A stretch of 64,000 nucleotides of DNA, from NCBI GenBank assembly GCA_023417655.1, contig JAEZFD010000072.1:1-64000 (forward strand), given 5' to 3'. Each line of letters starts with the position of its first letter. The first letter of the stretch is position 1. The notes under the pieces are model-generated. The model saw only the letters and a list, made by a program, of their open reading frames with translations. It was not told the DNA's origin and made no database searches. Below are positions 45,616 to 54,835 of the stretch, piece after piece. The stretch comes from Planctomycetota bacterium (lineage in GTDB: Bacteria; Planctomycetota; Planctomycetia; Planctomycetales; Planctomycetaceae). The translations under genes and the position numbers were made by a program.

Positions 45616-46800
45616 ATGTCTTTGAGTACGCTGCCGCTGAGTTATTGTACCAACGTTCATCCGGGGCTGACTGTCGACGCCGTGGTCCACGGGTTGAAGA
45701 CGTACACGATCCCTGCTCAACAGGCATTCGGACAGCGACTCGCCGCTGGACTGTGGCTGGCCGCCCCTGTCATTCAAGAACTGCTGACTGACAGAAATCG
45801 ACTGGTGGAGTTACAGACGGTTCTCCGTGAATCAGGTCTCGTCTGTTATACGCTGAATGCCTTTCCATTCGGGAATTTTCACAGCGACCGCGTCAAAGAA
45901 AACGTCTATCTTCCGGACTGGTCGCAGCCGGAACGACGCACTTACACGCTGGGATGTGCTCAAGTTCTGTCAGAGTTGTTGCCGGTCGGAACGGAAGGCA
46001 GCATTTCCACGGTTCCGCTCGGTTTTAAAGGGGTGATCCATCCCCCCGGCTTCGAGCAGGCCTGTATCGATCAGTTGCTGGAGCTGGCAGTCGATCTGGA
46101 TCAGATCCATGATGAGACGGGGCAGGTCATTCGTCTGGCAATCGAGCCGGAACCTTGCTGCGTGCTCGAAACGACAGCCGAGACGCTCGCGTTTTTCCAG
46201 AAGCTCTTCCAAGTCGCTGAACAACGTCAGTTGGAAGAAGTCGCCCGGCGTCATCTCGGGGTCTGTTATGACATCTGCCATCAGGCGGTCGAGTTCGAAG
46301 ACATCCCCGCTTCAATTCAGTCACTGAGTGCCGCCGACATTCGCATTAATAAGGTGCATGTCACGTGTGCGATTCATGTTGATCGGCCGGGAGAAAATCC
46401 TGAGGCACTGAAGCAGCTCTCGCAGTTTGTGGAGCCACGTTACCTCCACCAGACGTTCGCACGAGTCAATTCTGGAGGTGTGGTTCACCAACTCGACCTG
46501 ACTCAGGAACTTTGCAGCAATCTGCCGCCGGAATTTCAACAGGCGCAGGCGTGGCGAGTGCACTTCCATGTTCCGGTTCATCAGGAATCCGCCGGGCTCC
46601 TGCGAACGACGCGTGATGAATTACCGTCCGCGCTGAAAGCCATCGCGGGGCTGCTTTATGCTCCGCACCTCGAAGTTGAGACCTACACTTGGGGCGTGCT
46701 GCCGGGAACCGAGGTCCCATCTCTCGTTCACGGGATTACTCAGGAACTCACTGCAACAGCTGAACTGCTTGATGAGCTCCGCAAGTCGGAAAGAGATTAA
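45616..46800 (+). CDS. eboE: EboE-like protein (xylose isomerase-like TIM barrel)
   Basis: 394 residues that match the EboE family: the N-terminal SYCTNVHPGLTVDAVVHGL, the GFKGVIHP segment, LAIEPEPCCVLETTAETLAFF, GVCYDICHQAVEFED (metal-site His/Asp), and the long C-terminal VHFHVPVHQ and YTWGVLPG. The fold is an AP-endonuclease-2/xylose isomerase TIM barrel with a probable divalent metal site. In ebo clusters, Ebo proteins help move a small-molecule precursor to the periplasm; the rest of the cluster is absent here. ATG 45616 with AAGGTGA upstream. Confidence 0.85.
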   Translation: MSLSTLPLSYCTNVHPGLTVDAVVHGLKTYTIPAQQAFGQRLAAGLWLAAPVIQELLTDRNRLVELQTVLRESGLVCYTLNAFPFGNFHSDRVKENVYLPDWSQPERRTYTLGCAQVLSELLPVGTEGSISTVPLGFKGVIHPPGFEQACIDQLLELAVDLDQIHDETGQVIRLAIEPEPCCVLETTAETLAFFQKLFQVAEQRQLEEVARRHLGVCYDICHQAVEFEDIPASIQSLSAADIRINKVHVTCAIHVDRPGENPEALKQLSQFVEPRYLHQTFARVNSGGVVHQLDLTQELCSNLPPEFQQAQAWRVHFHVPVHQESAGLLRTTRDELPSALKAIAGLLYAPHLEVETYTWGVLPGTEVPSLVHGITQELTATAELLDELRKSERD

Positions 46801-46859
46801 TCGTTTTCGGTTTGCTTCGATTTGATCGTTCAACTCAGAGTTTTGTGATGAGGAGAGTC

Positions 46860-47714
46860 ATGAAGCAGAACCTGCATGTTGTCTTTCTCTCAATCTCTAT
46901 TCTGGTTGCTACCGCGAAGATCAGTTGCGCGGATGGCCCATTGACGCCGGATGTTCCATTGAGCATGCCTGGGCTGATTGCCTTCTGGGATTTTCAGGAG
47001 TCAGCCGGCAGTCCGCGCATCGCTAAAGGGCGAGAGGCGTTCTCGCTTCAGGAGCAAGGTGGCCCGATTGAACGTGTGGAAGGCGGGCGTTTTGGCCCTT
47101 ATGCCGCACGAATTAAAATGGGGCAGTGGTTCCTGTTGCCGCGGCCGGAAGTCGGGGCACTGGACCGGCATGGCAGCGACTCGTCTGTCACTGTCGTAGC
47201 TTGGATTCGTCGGGAATCCAAATCAAGCTGGCAGGCGATTGCCGGGTTGTGGGATGAAACCCGGGGGAAGCGACAGTACTGCCTGTTTCTCAACGCTCCA
47301 CGCGGCACGAATGCCAGTGAGATGAAGCGCTATCCCTTAGCGAATCGCATTCATGGGCATGTCTCCGATGTGGGCGGTCCAACCGCCGGCGACAAATACT
47401 GCATCACCTACTCCAGCGGAGCGACACAGATTCCAATGCAGAAGTGGGTTTGTGTCGCGATGAGCTATGACGGTGAGTATTCACGAGTCTATGTCAACGG
47501 ACGGCTTGATGTACTGGCCGAATACAATCCCTTCCCGCTGAAACGAGGACTGTTTGACGGCGGTGAGAATGGAGCCCCATTCACGGTCGGCGCGGTGCAC
47601 CGTTCCAATGAATGGGGCAACTTCTTCGGCGGAGACATCGGCGGTCTCGCGGTCTATGACCGAGCCTTGTCTGAATCAGAGCTGATCCAGTTGGCAGGAA
47701 ATTCGTCGCCGTGA
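46860..47714 (+). CDS. Secreted LamG/concanavalin A-like protein
   Basis: 284 residues. Signal peptide about 1-25 (ending ISCADG). The rest is one LamG-like jellyroll domain: LIAFWDFQESAG at the start, VTVVAWIRRES, WVCVAMSYDGEYSRVYVNGRL, and DIGGLAVYDRALSESEL at the end. This type binds carbohydrate or acts as an adhesion module; no catalytic site seen. ATG 46860 has AGGAG close upstream; ATG 46848 is possible. Near eboE on the same strand but 59 bases after its stop. Confidence 0.8.
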   Translation: MKQNLHVVFLSISILVATAKISCADGPLTPDVPLSMPGLIAFWDFQESAGSPRIAKGREAFSLQEQGGPIERVEGGRFGPYAARIKMGQWFLLPRPEVGALDRHGSDSSVTVVAWIRRESKSSWQAIAGLWDETRGKRQYCLFLNAPRGTNASEMKRYPLANRIHGHVSDVGGPTAGDKYCITYSSGATQIPMQKWVCVAMSYDGEYSRVYVNGRLDVLAEYNPFPLKRGLFDGGENGAPFTVGAVHRSNEWGNFFGGDIGGLAVYDRALSESELIQLAGNSSP

Positions 47715-47764
47715 GACTCCCGCTGCTCCGATGACTAAAACGCCATCGGGCTTGCTGAGCAGCT

Positions 47765-48169
47765 TTACTTCTCGTTCAGTTTAAAATCCAAGGTGTTCGG
47801 TCCCTCAGAAACGATCTGGGAAATCCCGGACGTCTTTGCCGACCAATACTTCTTGGGCACTTTCGTCGGAGGGGGTTCCGGAAGACCCGGTTCTGGAAGG
47901 ACTCCGGACACAGAGATTGAATACTCCCCAATCGGTAGGGGAGTCGGGATCTGATAGCTACCGTCATCTTTCACCGGAGCCGATGCCCCAATTCCGGCCG
48001 CTGATGAGAAGAACTCAACCTGACCGCTGGTCAGTGGAGCAGACCCCAACATCACTTTCCCCTGAACCGTCCCAGTCGGTGTCTCATCAGCTTTTTTACA
48101 ACCCGTGACTGCGAGCAGCATCGCGGCAACTGCTAGCCATCGCTTCAATTCTATCATGATCGAATCCAT
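47765..48169 (-). CDS. Small lipoprotein with a carboxypeptidase-regulatory-like (transthyretin-type) domain
   Basis: About 134 residues. N-terminal lipobox LLAVTGCKK gives a likely lipidated Cys. The rest is one Ig/transthyretin-like domain (TVQGKVMLGSAPLTSGQVEFFSS and SYQIPTPLPIGEYSISVSG). In planctomycetes such lipoproteins are typically found just after DUF1559 genes; here it is 66 bases after the DUF1559 stop, on the same strand. Start ATG 48169 or 48157. No enzyme function expected. Confidence 0.75.
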   Translation of the reverse strand: MDSIMIELKRWLAVAAMLLAVTGCKKADETPTGTVQGKVMLGSAPLTSGQVEFFSSAAGIGASAPVKDDGSYQIPTPLPIGEYSISVSGVLPEPGLPEPPPTKVPKKYWSAKTSGISQIVSEGPNTLDFKLNEK

Positions 48170-48235
48170 GTAACTCGCAATCGGGAGTGAAATAGGCACA
48201 GCGTCATTGAGAGATTCTGAGGTTGAGAGCGCCAA

Positions 48236-49297
48236 TTAGTAGTCACCAATTGGTGCGCCATCGTTACGAGCGCTCAGTCGACGCATCACATCCATGTCGA
48301 CACTCTGGCCTACGAACCGCACCGACCCGTCCGCCAGCACGACTTGGATGCCAGCCTCGTGGAATGAGTTCCACGCGGTGTTCGGATGATAAGAGGCACT
48401 CATCCCCGCTGAACTCGTCTTAGGATTGACGCGAAACCGATAGCTTGACAAACCTGTTGACCACACAGTGGACCCGATCCCTGGTGCCAGCTGGACCGTC
48501 GATGTGACAGGATAAGGAAAGGTCGCACCAATGTAGCCGCCGTAATACCCCGATCGGATGTCATCATTCCCAATCATGCCGGACTGTTCGGCCACAATGA
48601 TGATGTTAGACGTTCCATCAGTTGCATCCCTCATTCGGGTCACGGCGTTCCATAGCAACATTCCATTGTTTGTGTAAATTCCATAGCCATTCTGAAAACC
48701 CACGTTCTGGCCCTGAGGAAATTCGGGAGCCGTTCCTATCGAGGCACCGGCAACGCCAACATACATCGGGACCTGGATCCGGTTGGAATTGTGTGCGACG
48801 TTGGATCCTGCATAAGTAATCCCATTTGGGTCCAGCGTACTCGACGGGCAAACATAGACGGGAATTACTTTTCCCGCGAGTTTTCCAGCATTGCCAGAAT
48901 TTGAACTTCCCGAGAACGTGCGTCCGGCGGAATCGAAGTCCATCTGATTAAAGAGCGCTCCTTGATCGATTCCCGGGAAGATGTGTAAGCGCCAGTTGGG
49001 GACGGTCCAAGGAATTTCGCTTGTTGTTGATCCTCCGAAAGATCCAGGAGGAAAGCATCCGTGGGTGTTGTGATAATTGTGCAGTGCGAGCCCGATCTGC
49101 TTGAGATTGTTCTTGCAGCTGCTCTGTCGGGCAGCCTCTCGGGCTTGCTGGACGGCAGGAAGCAGGAGGGCGATCAAGACCGCAATAATCGCAATGACAA
49201 CAAGCAGTTCAATTAACGTGAATCCGGGTGAGCGTCCGCGATTCTCTCGGTCCGAAACTGCTCGACATCTGGATCCGGTTGGCTTATAGGGCGACAT
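48236..49297 (-). CDS. DUF1559 protein with prepilin-type leader
   Basis: 353 residues. Prepilin peptidase site after residues 1-25: G/FTLIELLVVIAII, followed by a hydrophobic helix and PAVQQAREAARQSSCKNNLKQIGLALHNYHNTHGCFPPG, the hallmark of a planctomycete-specific DUF1559 protein. C-terminal part includes HEAGIQVVLADGSVRFVG, a typical ending. Hundreds of copies can occur in one genome; role is thought to be in pseudopilus-like surface structures. It probably forms a unit with the small lipoprotein downstream. Confidence 0.93.
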   Translation of the reverse strand: MSPYKPTGSRCRAVSDRENRGRSPGFTLIELLVVIAIIAVLIALLLPAVQQAREAARQSSCKNNLKQIGLALHNYHNTHGCFPPGSFGGSTTSEIPWTVPNWRLHIFPGIDQGALFNQMDFDSAGRTFSGSSNSGNAGKLAGKVIPVYVCPSSTLDPNGITYAGSNVAHNSNRIQVPMYVGVAGASIGTAPEFPQGQNVGFQNGYGIYTNNGMLLWNAVTRMRDATDGTSNIIIVAEQSGMIGNDDIRSGYYGGYIGATFPYPVTSTVQLAPGIGSTVWSTGLSSYRFRVNPKTSSAGMSASYHPNTAWNSFHEAGIQVVLADGSVRFVGQSVDMDVMRRLSARNDGAPIGDY

Positions 49298-49749
49298 GTG
49301 ACGATCCCTTAATACCGTGTTAATCTTTAGAGCAAAAGATAATGGATAAGGCGCAATCTCGTGCGATGTGTGGCGAGGATCTGGAGTCCAGAAATTAGAC
49401 TCATGTTAAGTTCACAGCAGATGTGAACTGGTTCGAGATGCATAGGTAAGGACTACCGCGGAACCGCAAGTGAGTCAATTGGGAATAAATAATAAACCGG
49501 ACTGTTCGTATCGATAATCTTATAGCAATGTCAATGATTACGATGAATTGGCAAATTGGTGGAAGTCGGCGGGGAGGGACGGATGAGTGTCCGGAAAATG
49601 AAGCAGGCTTTCGCTGCAAAGGCGGAGCGAAAGCCTGAAGGGGTGAGTGGTCTCAGATCCGCAGGGAAGCCGTTGCCTGGGAGGAGAAGGGCGAACCGGC
49701 GGTCTCATCGGACCGCGCGCCCGGTGGGTTTGCCTCGAGAGTCGCGGTC
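49298..49749. other. Intergenic region upstream of the DUF1559 gene
   Basis: AT-richer than its surroundings around 49320-49560, as expected for the DUF1559 promoter. Its left end also holds the terminator of the amidohydrolase gene (49604-49637). No gene seen. Confidence 0.45.
49604..49637 (-). terminator. Probable terminator of the amidohydrolase gene
   Basis: Perfect 12-base stem CAGGCTTTCGCT/AGCGAAAGCCTG with a 10-base loop, 113 bases past the stop. The minus-strand run after it is CTTCATTTTC, only partly U-rich. Confidence 0.7.
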
Positions 49750-51123
49750 TTATTGTTTGAATTCAGCGACAGGTCCGCTGGCGAGGCGGCCTTTGTTCCA
49801 GACGGCGATGATTTTCCGCATGTTCCGGATATCGTCGAGCGGGTCGCCATCGAGCACGATCAGATCGGCTCGCTTTCCTGGCGTGAGGACCCCGCGATCT
49901 GTGAGCCCGAGTACCGCTGCGGAATTACGGGTGGCGATCAGGATGATTTCCATGGGGTCCAGCCCGGCGCCGTTCAACAGGGCCAGTTCCTGATGTTCGC
50001 CGAGACCTGGAATCCGCTCTGGAGAAGCCCCTGAATCGGTCCCAAAAGCGATTTTGACTCCGGCATCATGCAGAAGGGCCGTGTTTCGCTGATTCATCTC
50101 GACATTCGTGCGCCGCCCGGCGGTTCCGGATGCCTTCATTGTTTTCTCACGCCACTCAGGATTGGCGAAGTGCCGTGCGACATCGATTGGCAGGGCGGGT
50201 TTGCTGAACGGATTAGTCACCAGGGTCGGGTCTTCCGCATAGATATAGAAAGAATAGTCCAGCACGATTGTCGGGACGTACCAGACGTTGTGCGTCTTGA
50301 GTAACTGAATGAATTCAGGATCGACAGGACGGTCGCGGACGCCGTGGGCAATCATGTCGATTCCGGCACGTACAGCGGTTTTCGCGTCTTCCAGAGTGAA
50401 GATGTGCGCGGCGACTTTCAGCTGGTTCTGATGGGCTTCTTCAATGATGGCTTCGATGATCTCCTGTTTCATGCGAGGGACTTTTCCTCGTGAACCATCG
50501 ACCCAGATTTTAATAATGTCTGCTCCGCGAGCGACTGCGTCACGAACGGCTGCTCTCGCCTCGTCGACTGTCAGGGGACGGTCGAGCTGGTCGGGACCGA
50601 CTCGACTGGGGCTGACTCCGGGATTCCCCTTGAGGACGCCCACTCCGCGGTCACCGCTGAACAGGTCTGCTCCCGGGATTTTTCCACTGCGGACGTCGTC
50701 CCGAATCTCATAAATCAGCGGAAGATTCATCCCGAGCGCGGTGACCGTGGTGACGCCATACGCCTCGTAAGTTCTGAGCTGCTTGAGAATATTTTCCCGG
50801 TTATAGACCGTGTTGTCTCCCTTCATCCCTTCGTTCTGACCGATATGGGAATGGACGGAAATCAACCCGGGAACGACTGTCTTCCCGGAGTAGTCGATGA
50901 CTGCGGCATCTGCGGGGAGCGAGCTGGTTCCCGTCGGAGTGACAGAGGCGATGAGACCATTCTCGATTACCAGGTCAACGTGCTCCTGCGGCGGAGCGCC
51001 TGTGCCATCAATCAGCCGGACATTCTTCAACACCTGCGGCTGCTGAGCATGTGCTTCTTCCGGGAGAGCCGCCGAAAGGATCAACATCATCAGCGAGAGA
51101 TGAACGAAGTGACAGTGTCTCAT
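49750..51123 (-). CDS. Secreted metal-dependent amidohydrolase
   Basis: 457 residues. Signal peptide about 1-26 (ending AHAQ). Amidohydrolase layout: VLKNVRLIDGTG and VPGLISVHSHIG (His91, His93 of the HxH metal motif), KIWVDGS with the probable carbamylated Lys, AAHIF and AHGV histidines, FGTDSG (Asp), and C-terminal LTPGKRADLIVLDGDPL. Similar to imidazolonepropionase/prolidase-type enzymes; substrate unknown. I used ATG 51123 with GAAGGAAG upstream, which gives a proper signal peptide; ATG 51141 is next best. Confidence 0.85.
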   Translation of the reverse strand: MRHCHFVHLSLMMLILSAALPEEAHAQQPQVLKNVRLIDGTGAPPQEHVDLVIENGLIASVTPTGTSSLPADAAVIDYSGKTVVPGLISVHSHIGQNEGMKGDNTVYNRENILKQLRTYEAYGVTTVTALGMNLPLIYEIRDDVRSGKIPGADLFSGDRGVGVLKGNPGVSPSRVGPDQLDRPLTVDEARAAVRDAVARGADIIKIWVDGSRGKVPRMKQEIIEAIIEEAHQNQLKVAAHIFTLEDAKTAVRAGIDMIAHGVRDRPVDPEFIQLLKTHNVWYVPTIVLDYSFYIYAEDPTLVTNPFSKPALPIDVARHFANPEWREKTMKASGTAGRRTNVEMNQRNTALLHDAGVKIAFGTDSGASPERIPGLGEHQELALLNGAGLDPMEIILIATRNSAAVLGLTDRGVLTPGKRADLIVLDGDPLDDIRNMRKIIAVWNKGRLASGPVAEFKQ

Positions 51124-51258
51124 CAGATTGACTTCCTTCATCGATAGAAACCCTGACTTTACCAAGAGGAATTCGCTTACTGGCGGAGTGCAAGTTAACT
51201 GACGGCGAGTCACCTGACGGCATGTCACTTGAGGCGAGCCCTTCGTTCGGGATTGAGC

Positions 51259-51795
51259 TTAGTCCGGGAGAAACCCTTTTTCCCGCAGTTCGCGCAGGTT
51301 CCCCGGCGTGCTTTCAATGATTCGCTCTGTTGTGTACTTCAAGACCGCAAGAGGCCCCAGTGAATAAGGGGCGGTCAGGATCGCGACTCGATCCTCATCT
51401 TCATCGTCAAGTTTGCGATTGAGCCGAGCGACGACTTCTTCAATGCTGTCGCTGATCAGTTCTTCCCGCTGACGCTGATTTTCGAAACGCAGATTGGAAA
51501 AGGCAGCGGTCCGAGCCATCAGGAAGTTCATTGCGCTGTCGTAATCTTCGCCTTCGAAGAAGTTCTGGAACTCCGGCGGAGCGTTGTAGGGGGAAATAAT
51601 CAGCGGACGGGTCACGCTGACTTTGCCCTGGGTGACCTGAACGGGATTCTGCGGATGTTCGGCGCCGACGACCAGATAGTAGAGAAGGTCGGAACTGCCG
51701 AATGTGAACAAGGTGTACGGAACCGGTCTGACGATCCGAACGGAGTCCCAGATCTCCCGTAAATGATGCTCATCTTCAAATCGCGAAAAGTCCAT
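51259..51795 (-). CDS. Conserved-looking protein of unknown function
   Basis: 178 residues, acidic, no signal or membrane segment. Predicted alpha/beta, with a segment rich in conserved-looking aromatic residues (PYTLFTFGSSDLLYYLVVGAE) and later RPLIISPYNAPPEFQNFFEG, then a helix with a run of Asp/Glu (LDDEDEDR). I do not recognise a family. Codon pattern and composition look fully coding. Confidence 0.7.
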   Translation of the reverse strand: MDFSRFEDEHHLREIWDSVRIVRPVPYTLFTFGSSDLLYYLVVGAEHPQNPVQVTQGKVSVTRPLIISPYNAPPEFQNFFEGEDYDSAMNFLMARTAAFSNLRFENQRQREELISDSIEEVVARLNRKLDDEDEDRVAILTAPYSLGPLAVLKYTTERIIESTPGNLRELREKGFLPD

Positions 51796-52141
51796 ACCGC
51801 CGTCGAATTCCTCTGAACTGTAAGGGACACTCGCTCACAGAGTGTTGCATTTACTGCATGTCACACTGCGCCTGTCAGACGGCCGAGGCACTGGAGCACC
51901 TCGGCACAGAAATGTCGCTGAGCAGGGGCCTTCAAGTGGGGCTTCCCGTTGCGACGTCCCCGTCATTGTATTCAGTGAGTTCCAAATTGTCTGGCGGGTT
52001 CAAACGCCTGCGAGTCGAGTTTCGCAGAAAACCCCGTTGCCAGAGCGTTTGATGCCAGTGCGTTTTGAGGACTGTGCATTGGACCGCAGTGGCAATGGGG
52101 CCTTTTCCTGGTGGAGTTCCAAAGACGTCTTTCCGAAGCGG
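51796..52141. other. Intergenic region
   Basis: Between the unknown protein and the end of the phosphodiesterase gene. No gene, RNA motif or strong repeat seen. Confidence 0.35.
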
Positions 52142-53503
52142 CTATTTCTTCAGTGCCGCCTTGAGAACTTTTCCATCGACATTGGACATCGTGAGCCCCA
52201 ACAACTCGGCAATTGTGGGAGCGACGTCCATGTTCGAGACGTGTCCCAGATCCGTGCCCGGCCTGATTCCAGCTCCTGAGAGGATCAGGGTGGCAAAGAG
52301 TTCCGGGTGTTCCGTCAGATACCCATGGGTTCCACCTGGGGCCCGAGGAACGACAGCGTTTTCACCCTGAACCGAGTTGGAAAAGGAATAGTCCCTTGTC
52401 GCCGCCAGCCACAAGTCAGGAGCCCTGCGATCAACGGCGGGAGTGAACTGTCCGATGGTCGCATACTGCTCAGGAGCGATGATCTTTTCAATGCCTGCAA
52501 CAGCCTGCAGCCGTTCTTTCGCCAGTGCGATCAGCTCGTCCTTACGGGGTTCATCGAGCACATACAACATGCAGCCGCCCCCTTGCGAGGTAGTCTTGAT
52601 CGCCGGCTTTCCATCTGCTTGCTTTAGATCCTTGAACAAGACATTCGGTCGGATCTCATGAGAGATGGGAAAGAAGCCGTGGTCGCTCGCCACGATGATC
52701 GTCGTGCGGTCGGCACGGTCGGATTGATTGACGGTCTCCACGATGTCGCGGACCCGATCATCGGCGAAACTGGTCGCCCAATATGCCTCAGGAGATTGGG
52801 GACCGTACTTGTGCTCCACATGGTCGACTTCAACGAGATGAATCAGCGTGAGGTTTGGACGGTGGTTCTGCCAGACATGCCGGAACATCCGGGTATAAAG
52901 TGTATCACGTAAAACCCCGCCGAGCGGTTCCTTTCCCCAACTGCTGTGCTTGTCGACTGGCAAGCCTGCCTGTCGCAGTTCGGCGAGCCAGTCAGGGGTC
53001 CCGTATTGTGGCCATGAATCGGGACTGGACATGTCCGGGACGGTCCAGTTCAAGGTCTTCGCATTTCGTGACGCCGGCCAGAGGATGCTCGCGGTTTTCA
53101 GACCTGCCTGAGACGCGAGATCATAGATCGTCGGAACCTTCACAATTTCCGATTTGTCGAACGAGGCGTCGCCAATCAGTGCGACAGGTTCGGCGGTCTC
53201 GCGATCAAGATAATCGTTTCCGAGCACCCCGTGTTTCGCCGGGGGGACGCCGGTCACGAGCGTCGTATGATTGGGCCAGGTGACTGATGGGAAGGAAGCC
53301 TGCATCCCTCCCTTAGCGTGTGCCCCCTTTTTCGCGAGCCCCCGAATTGTCGGAAGTTCTGATTTCGGGTCATCAAAGTAAAAGTGTGCCAGTCCATCGA
53401 CGCTGATAAGAACGACGTAATGGTCCGACTTCGGTTCGGCAGCCATCAACTGGCTGACAAGTCCTGACACGAAGAAAAGGCACCAGAGCCACGGTCGAGA
53501 CAT
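52142..53503 (-). CDS. Secreted alkaline phosphatase-superfamily phosphodiesterase (NPP type)
   Basis: 453 residues with a signal peptide (about 1-22). Type I phosphodiesterase/nucleotide pyrophosphatase fold: LISVDGL (Asp36), nucleophile Thr75 in SVTWPNHTTLVTG, EVDHVEHKYG, ASDHGF and THGY metal residues. It would hydrolyse phosphodiester bonds in the periplasm; the substrate may be nucleotides or phospholipids. TGAGGAGCG sits 8 bases before the ATG. Single gene; no partner. Confidence 0.87.
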   Translation of the reverse strand: MSRPWLWCLFFVSGLVSQLMAAEPKSDHYVVLISVDGLAHFYFDDPKSELPTIRGLAKKGAHAKGGMQASFPSVTWPNHTTLVTGVPPAKHGVLGNDYLDRETAEPVALIGDASFDKSEIVKVPTIYDLASQAGLKTASILWPASRNAKTLNWTVPDMSSPDSWPQYGTPDWLAELRQAGLPVDKHSSWGKEPLGGVLRDTLYTRMFRHVWQNHRPNLTLIHLVEVDHVEHKYGPQSPEAYWATSFADDRVRDIVETVNQSDRADRTTIIVASDHGFFPISHEIRPNVLFKDLKQADGKPAIKTTSQGGGCMLYVLDEPRKDELIALAKERLQAVAGIEKIIAPEQYATIGQFTPAVDRRAPDLWLAATRDYSFSNSVQGENAVVPRAPGGTHGYLTEHPELFATLILSGAGIRPGTDLGHVSNMDVAPTIAELLGLTMSNVDGKVLKAALKK

Positions 53504-53724
53504 CCTGATCGCTCCTCAAAAGGTCATCGCAGGGGCAAAGCACAGAGGATAAGATTGTGTTGATGTGTCGTGAAGGCAAGCGATCTCTATTTGTAGCGAT
53601 TCCGGAAATCTGTCAGCGAAGGAGGCGGGGCTCTGCGCGTCTTGTGACCTTCGAGATGTCAGCAGATTGGTCTCGCCGTCGACCGACTGCTTGCGTTAAA
53701 AATGCAAACGAAGAGGCGTGCTAA

Positions 53725-54714
53725 ATGAACTTCTCCCCCGGGGACATCATGGCGAAGAAAAGTGCAAAGGTCGAAGCGGCTAAGACAACACCGGCGACCA
53801 AGTCCAGCAAGCCGCGCGCTCAGGCGAAGCCAAAGGTGACGGGGGCCGCTCACGGAGAAACAGGATCGGAGTCGGCGACGGGTGCAGATGCATCCCGTCT
53901 CATCGATCAACGGATCAGCGAACTGGCAGACTGGCGCGGAGAAACCCTTGCGAAAGTACGGGCTCTGATTCAGAAGGCAGTTCCCGATGTCACTGAGGAA
54001 TGGAAGTGGAAGGGAACACCGGTCTGGTCAAAGGACGGAATTCTCTGTACGGGAGAGACCTATCAAAAGGTCGTGAAGCTGACCTTTATGAAAGGAGCCA
54101 GTCTTCCCGATCCTCACGGGCTGTTTAACTCGAGTCTTGAGGGAAATGCGCGACGGGCGATTGATCTTCACGAGGGCGAGAAACTGAATGCGACAGCGTT
54201 CAAAAGGCTGATTCAGGCGGCGGTCGAAGCGAATCAGAAGAAAGTCAAACCTGCGCGATCGACATCGAGAACTATGAAGTCAGTTGAGCACCAGGAGACC
54301 GGAAAGTCAGGGGTTGTGCTTCTCTCCGGAGGGAATCCGCAGATTGCCAAGGCGGATGGCGATGCTCCCGTTCAGGCCTATATTGCGGCGATGCCTGGGT
54401 GGAAAAGCGGACTGGGGAAACGAATCGATCAGTTGATCGTAAAAGCGGTTCCTGACGTCAAAAAAGCCGTGAGATGGAATTCTCCATTTTATGGCGTTGA
54501 GGGCCGGGGTTGGTTCCTGTCATTTCATGTATTAACACGTTATGTCAAAGTGACGTTCTTTAATGGAATTGCATTAGACCCCGTTCCTCCCGGCGGAACT
54601 CCGAAAAGTGGAGAGGCACGCTGGATTGATCTCTATGAAGATGATGAGCTGAATGAGGAGGAGATGACGAGCTGGATCAAACAGGCCGCGCAATTGCCAG
54701 GCTGGAGCCCTTAA
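53725..54714 (+). CDS. Tandem DUF1801 protein
   Basis: 329 residues. A Lys/Ala-rich N-terminus (1-50) precedes two DUF1801 (YdhG-like) domains: about 60-170 (LADWRGETLAKVRALIQKAVPDVTEEWKWKGTPVW; Met/Trp core) and about 215-325 (MPGWKSGLGKRIDQLIVKAVPDVKKAVRWNSPFYGV). DUF1801 has a frataxin/CyaY-like shape; its role is unclear. Both copies keep the conserved Trp and Pro/Asp pattern. Start ATG 53725 has AGAGG 8 bases upstream; ATG 53749 (MAKKSAK) is the alternative. Confidence 0.8.
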   Translation: MNFSPGDIMAKKSAKVEAAKTTPATKSSKPRAQAKPKVTGAAHGETGSESATGADASRLIDQRISELADWRGETLAKVRALIQKAVPDVTEEWKWKGTPVWSKDGILCTGETYQKVVKLTFMKGASLPDPHGLFNSSLEGNARRAIDLHEGEKLNATAFKRLIQAAVEANQKKVKPARSTSRTMKSVEHQETGKSGVVLLSGGNPQIAKADGDAPVQAYIAAMPGWKSGLGKRIDQLIVKAVPDVKKAVRWNSPFYGVEGRGWFLSFHVLTRYVKVTFFNGIALDPVPPGGTPKSGEARWIDLYEDDELNEEEMTSWIKQAAQLPGWSP

Positions 54715-54758
54715 TCAGCCAGAGAAACAACGCGGCTTGCGAAGCTTATGAAACTGAA

Positions 54759-54807
54759 TGTCCCTGCTGGACTGGTGAGAAGAACTCTCTTCCGGCGAGC
54801 AGGGACA
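54759..54807. terminator. Convergent terminator-like hairpin
   Basis: Perfect 10-base arms, TGTCCCTGCT at 54759-54768 and AGCAGGGACA at 54798-54807, with an inner GAGA/TCTC stem. It lies between two convergent genes (DUF1801 ends 54714, phnA ends 54836), so it may serve both. Confidence 0.65.
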
Positions 54808-54835
54808 CAGAATCAGCGAGCTGATCGGCGAGTCG

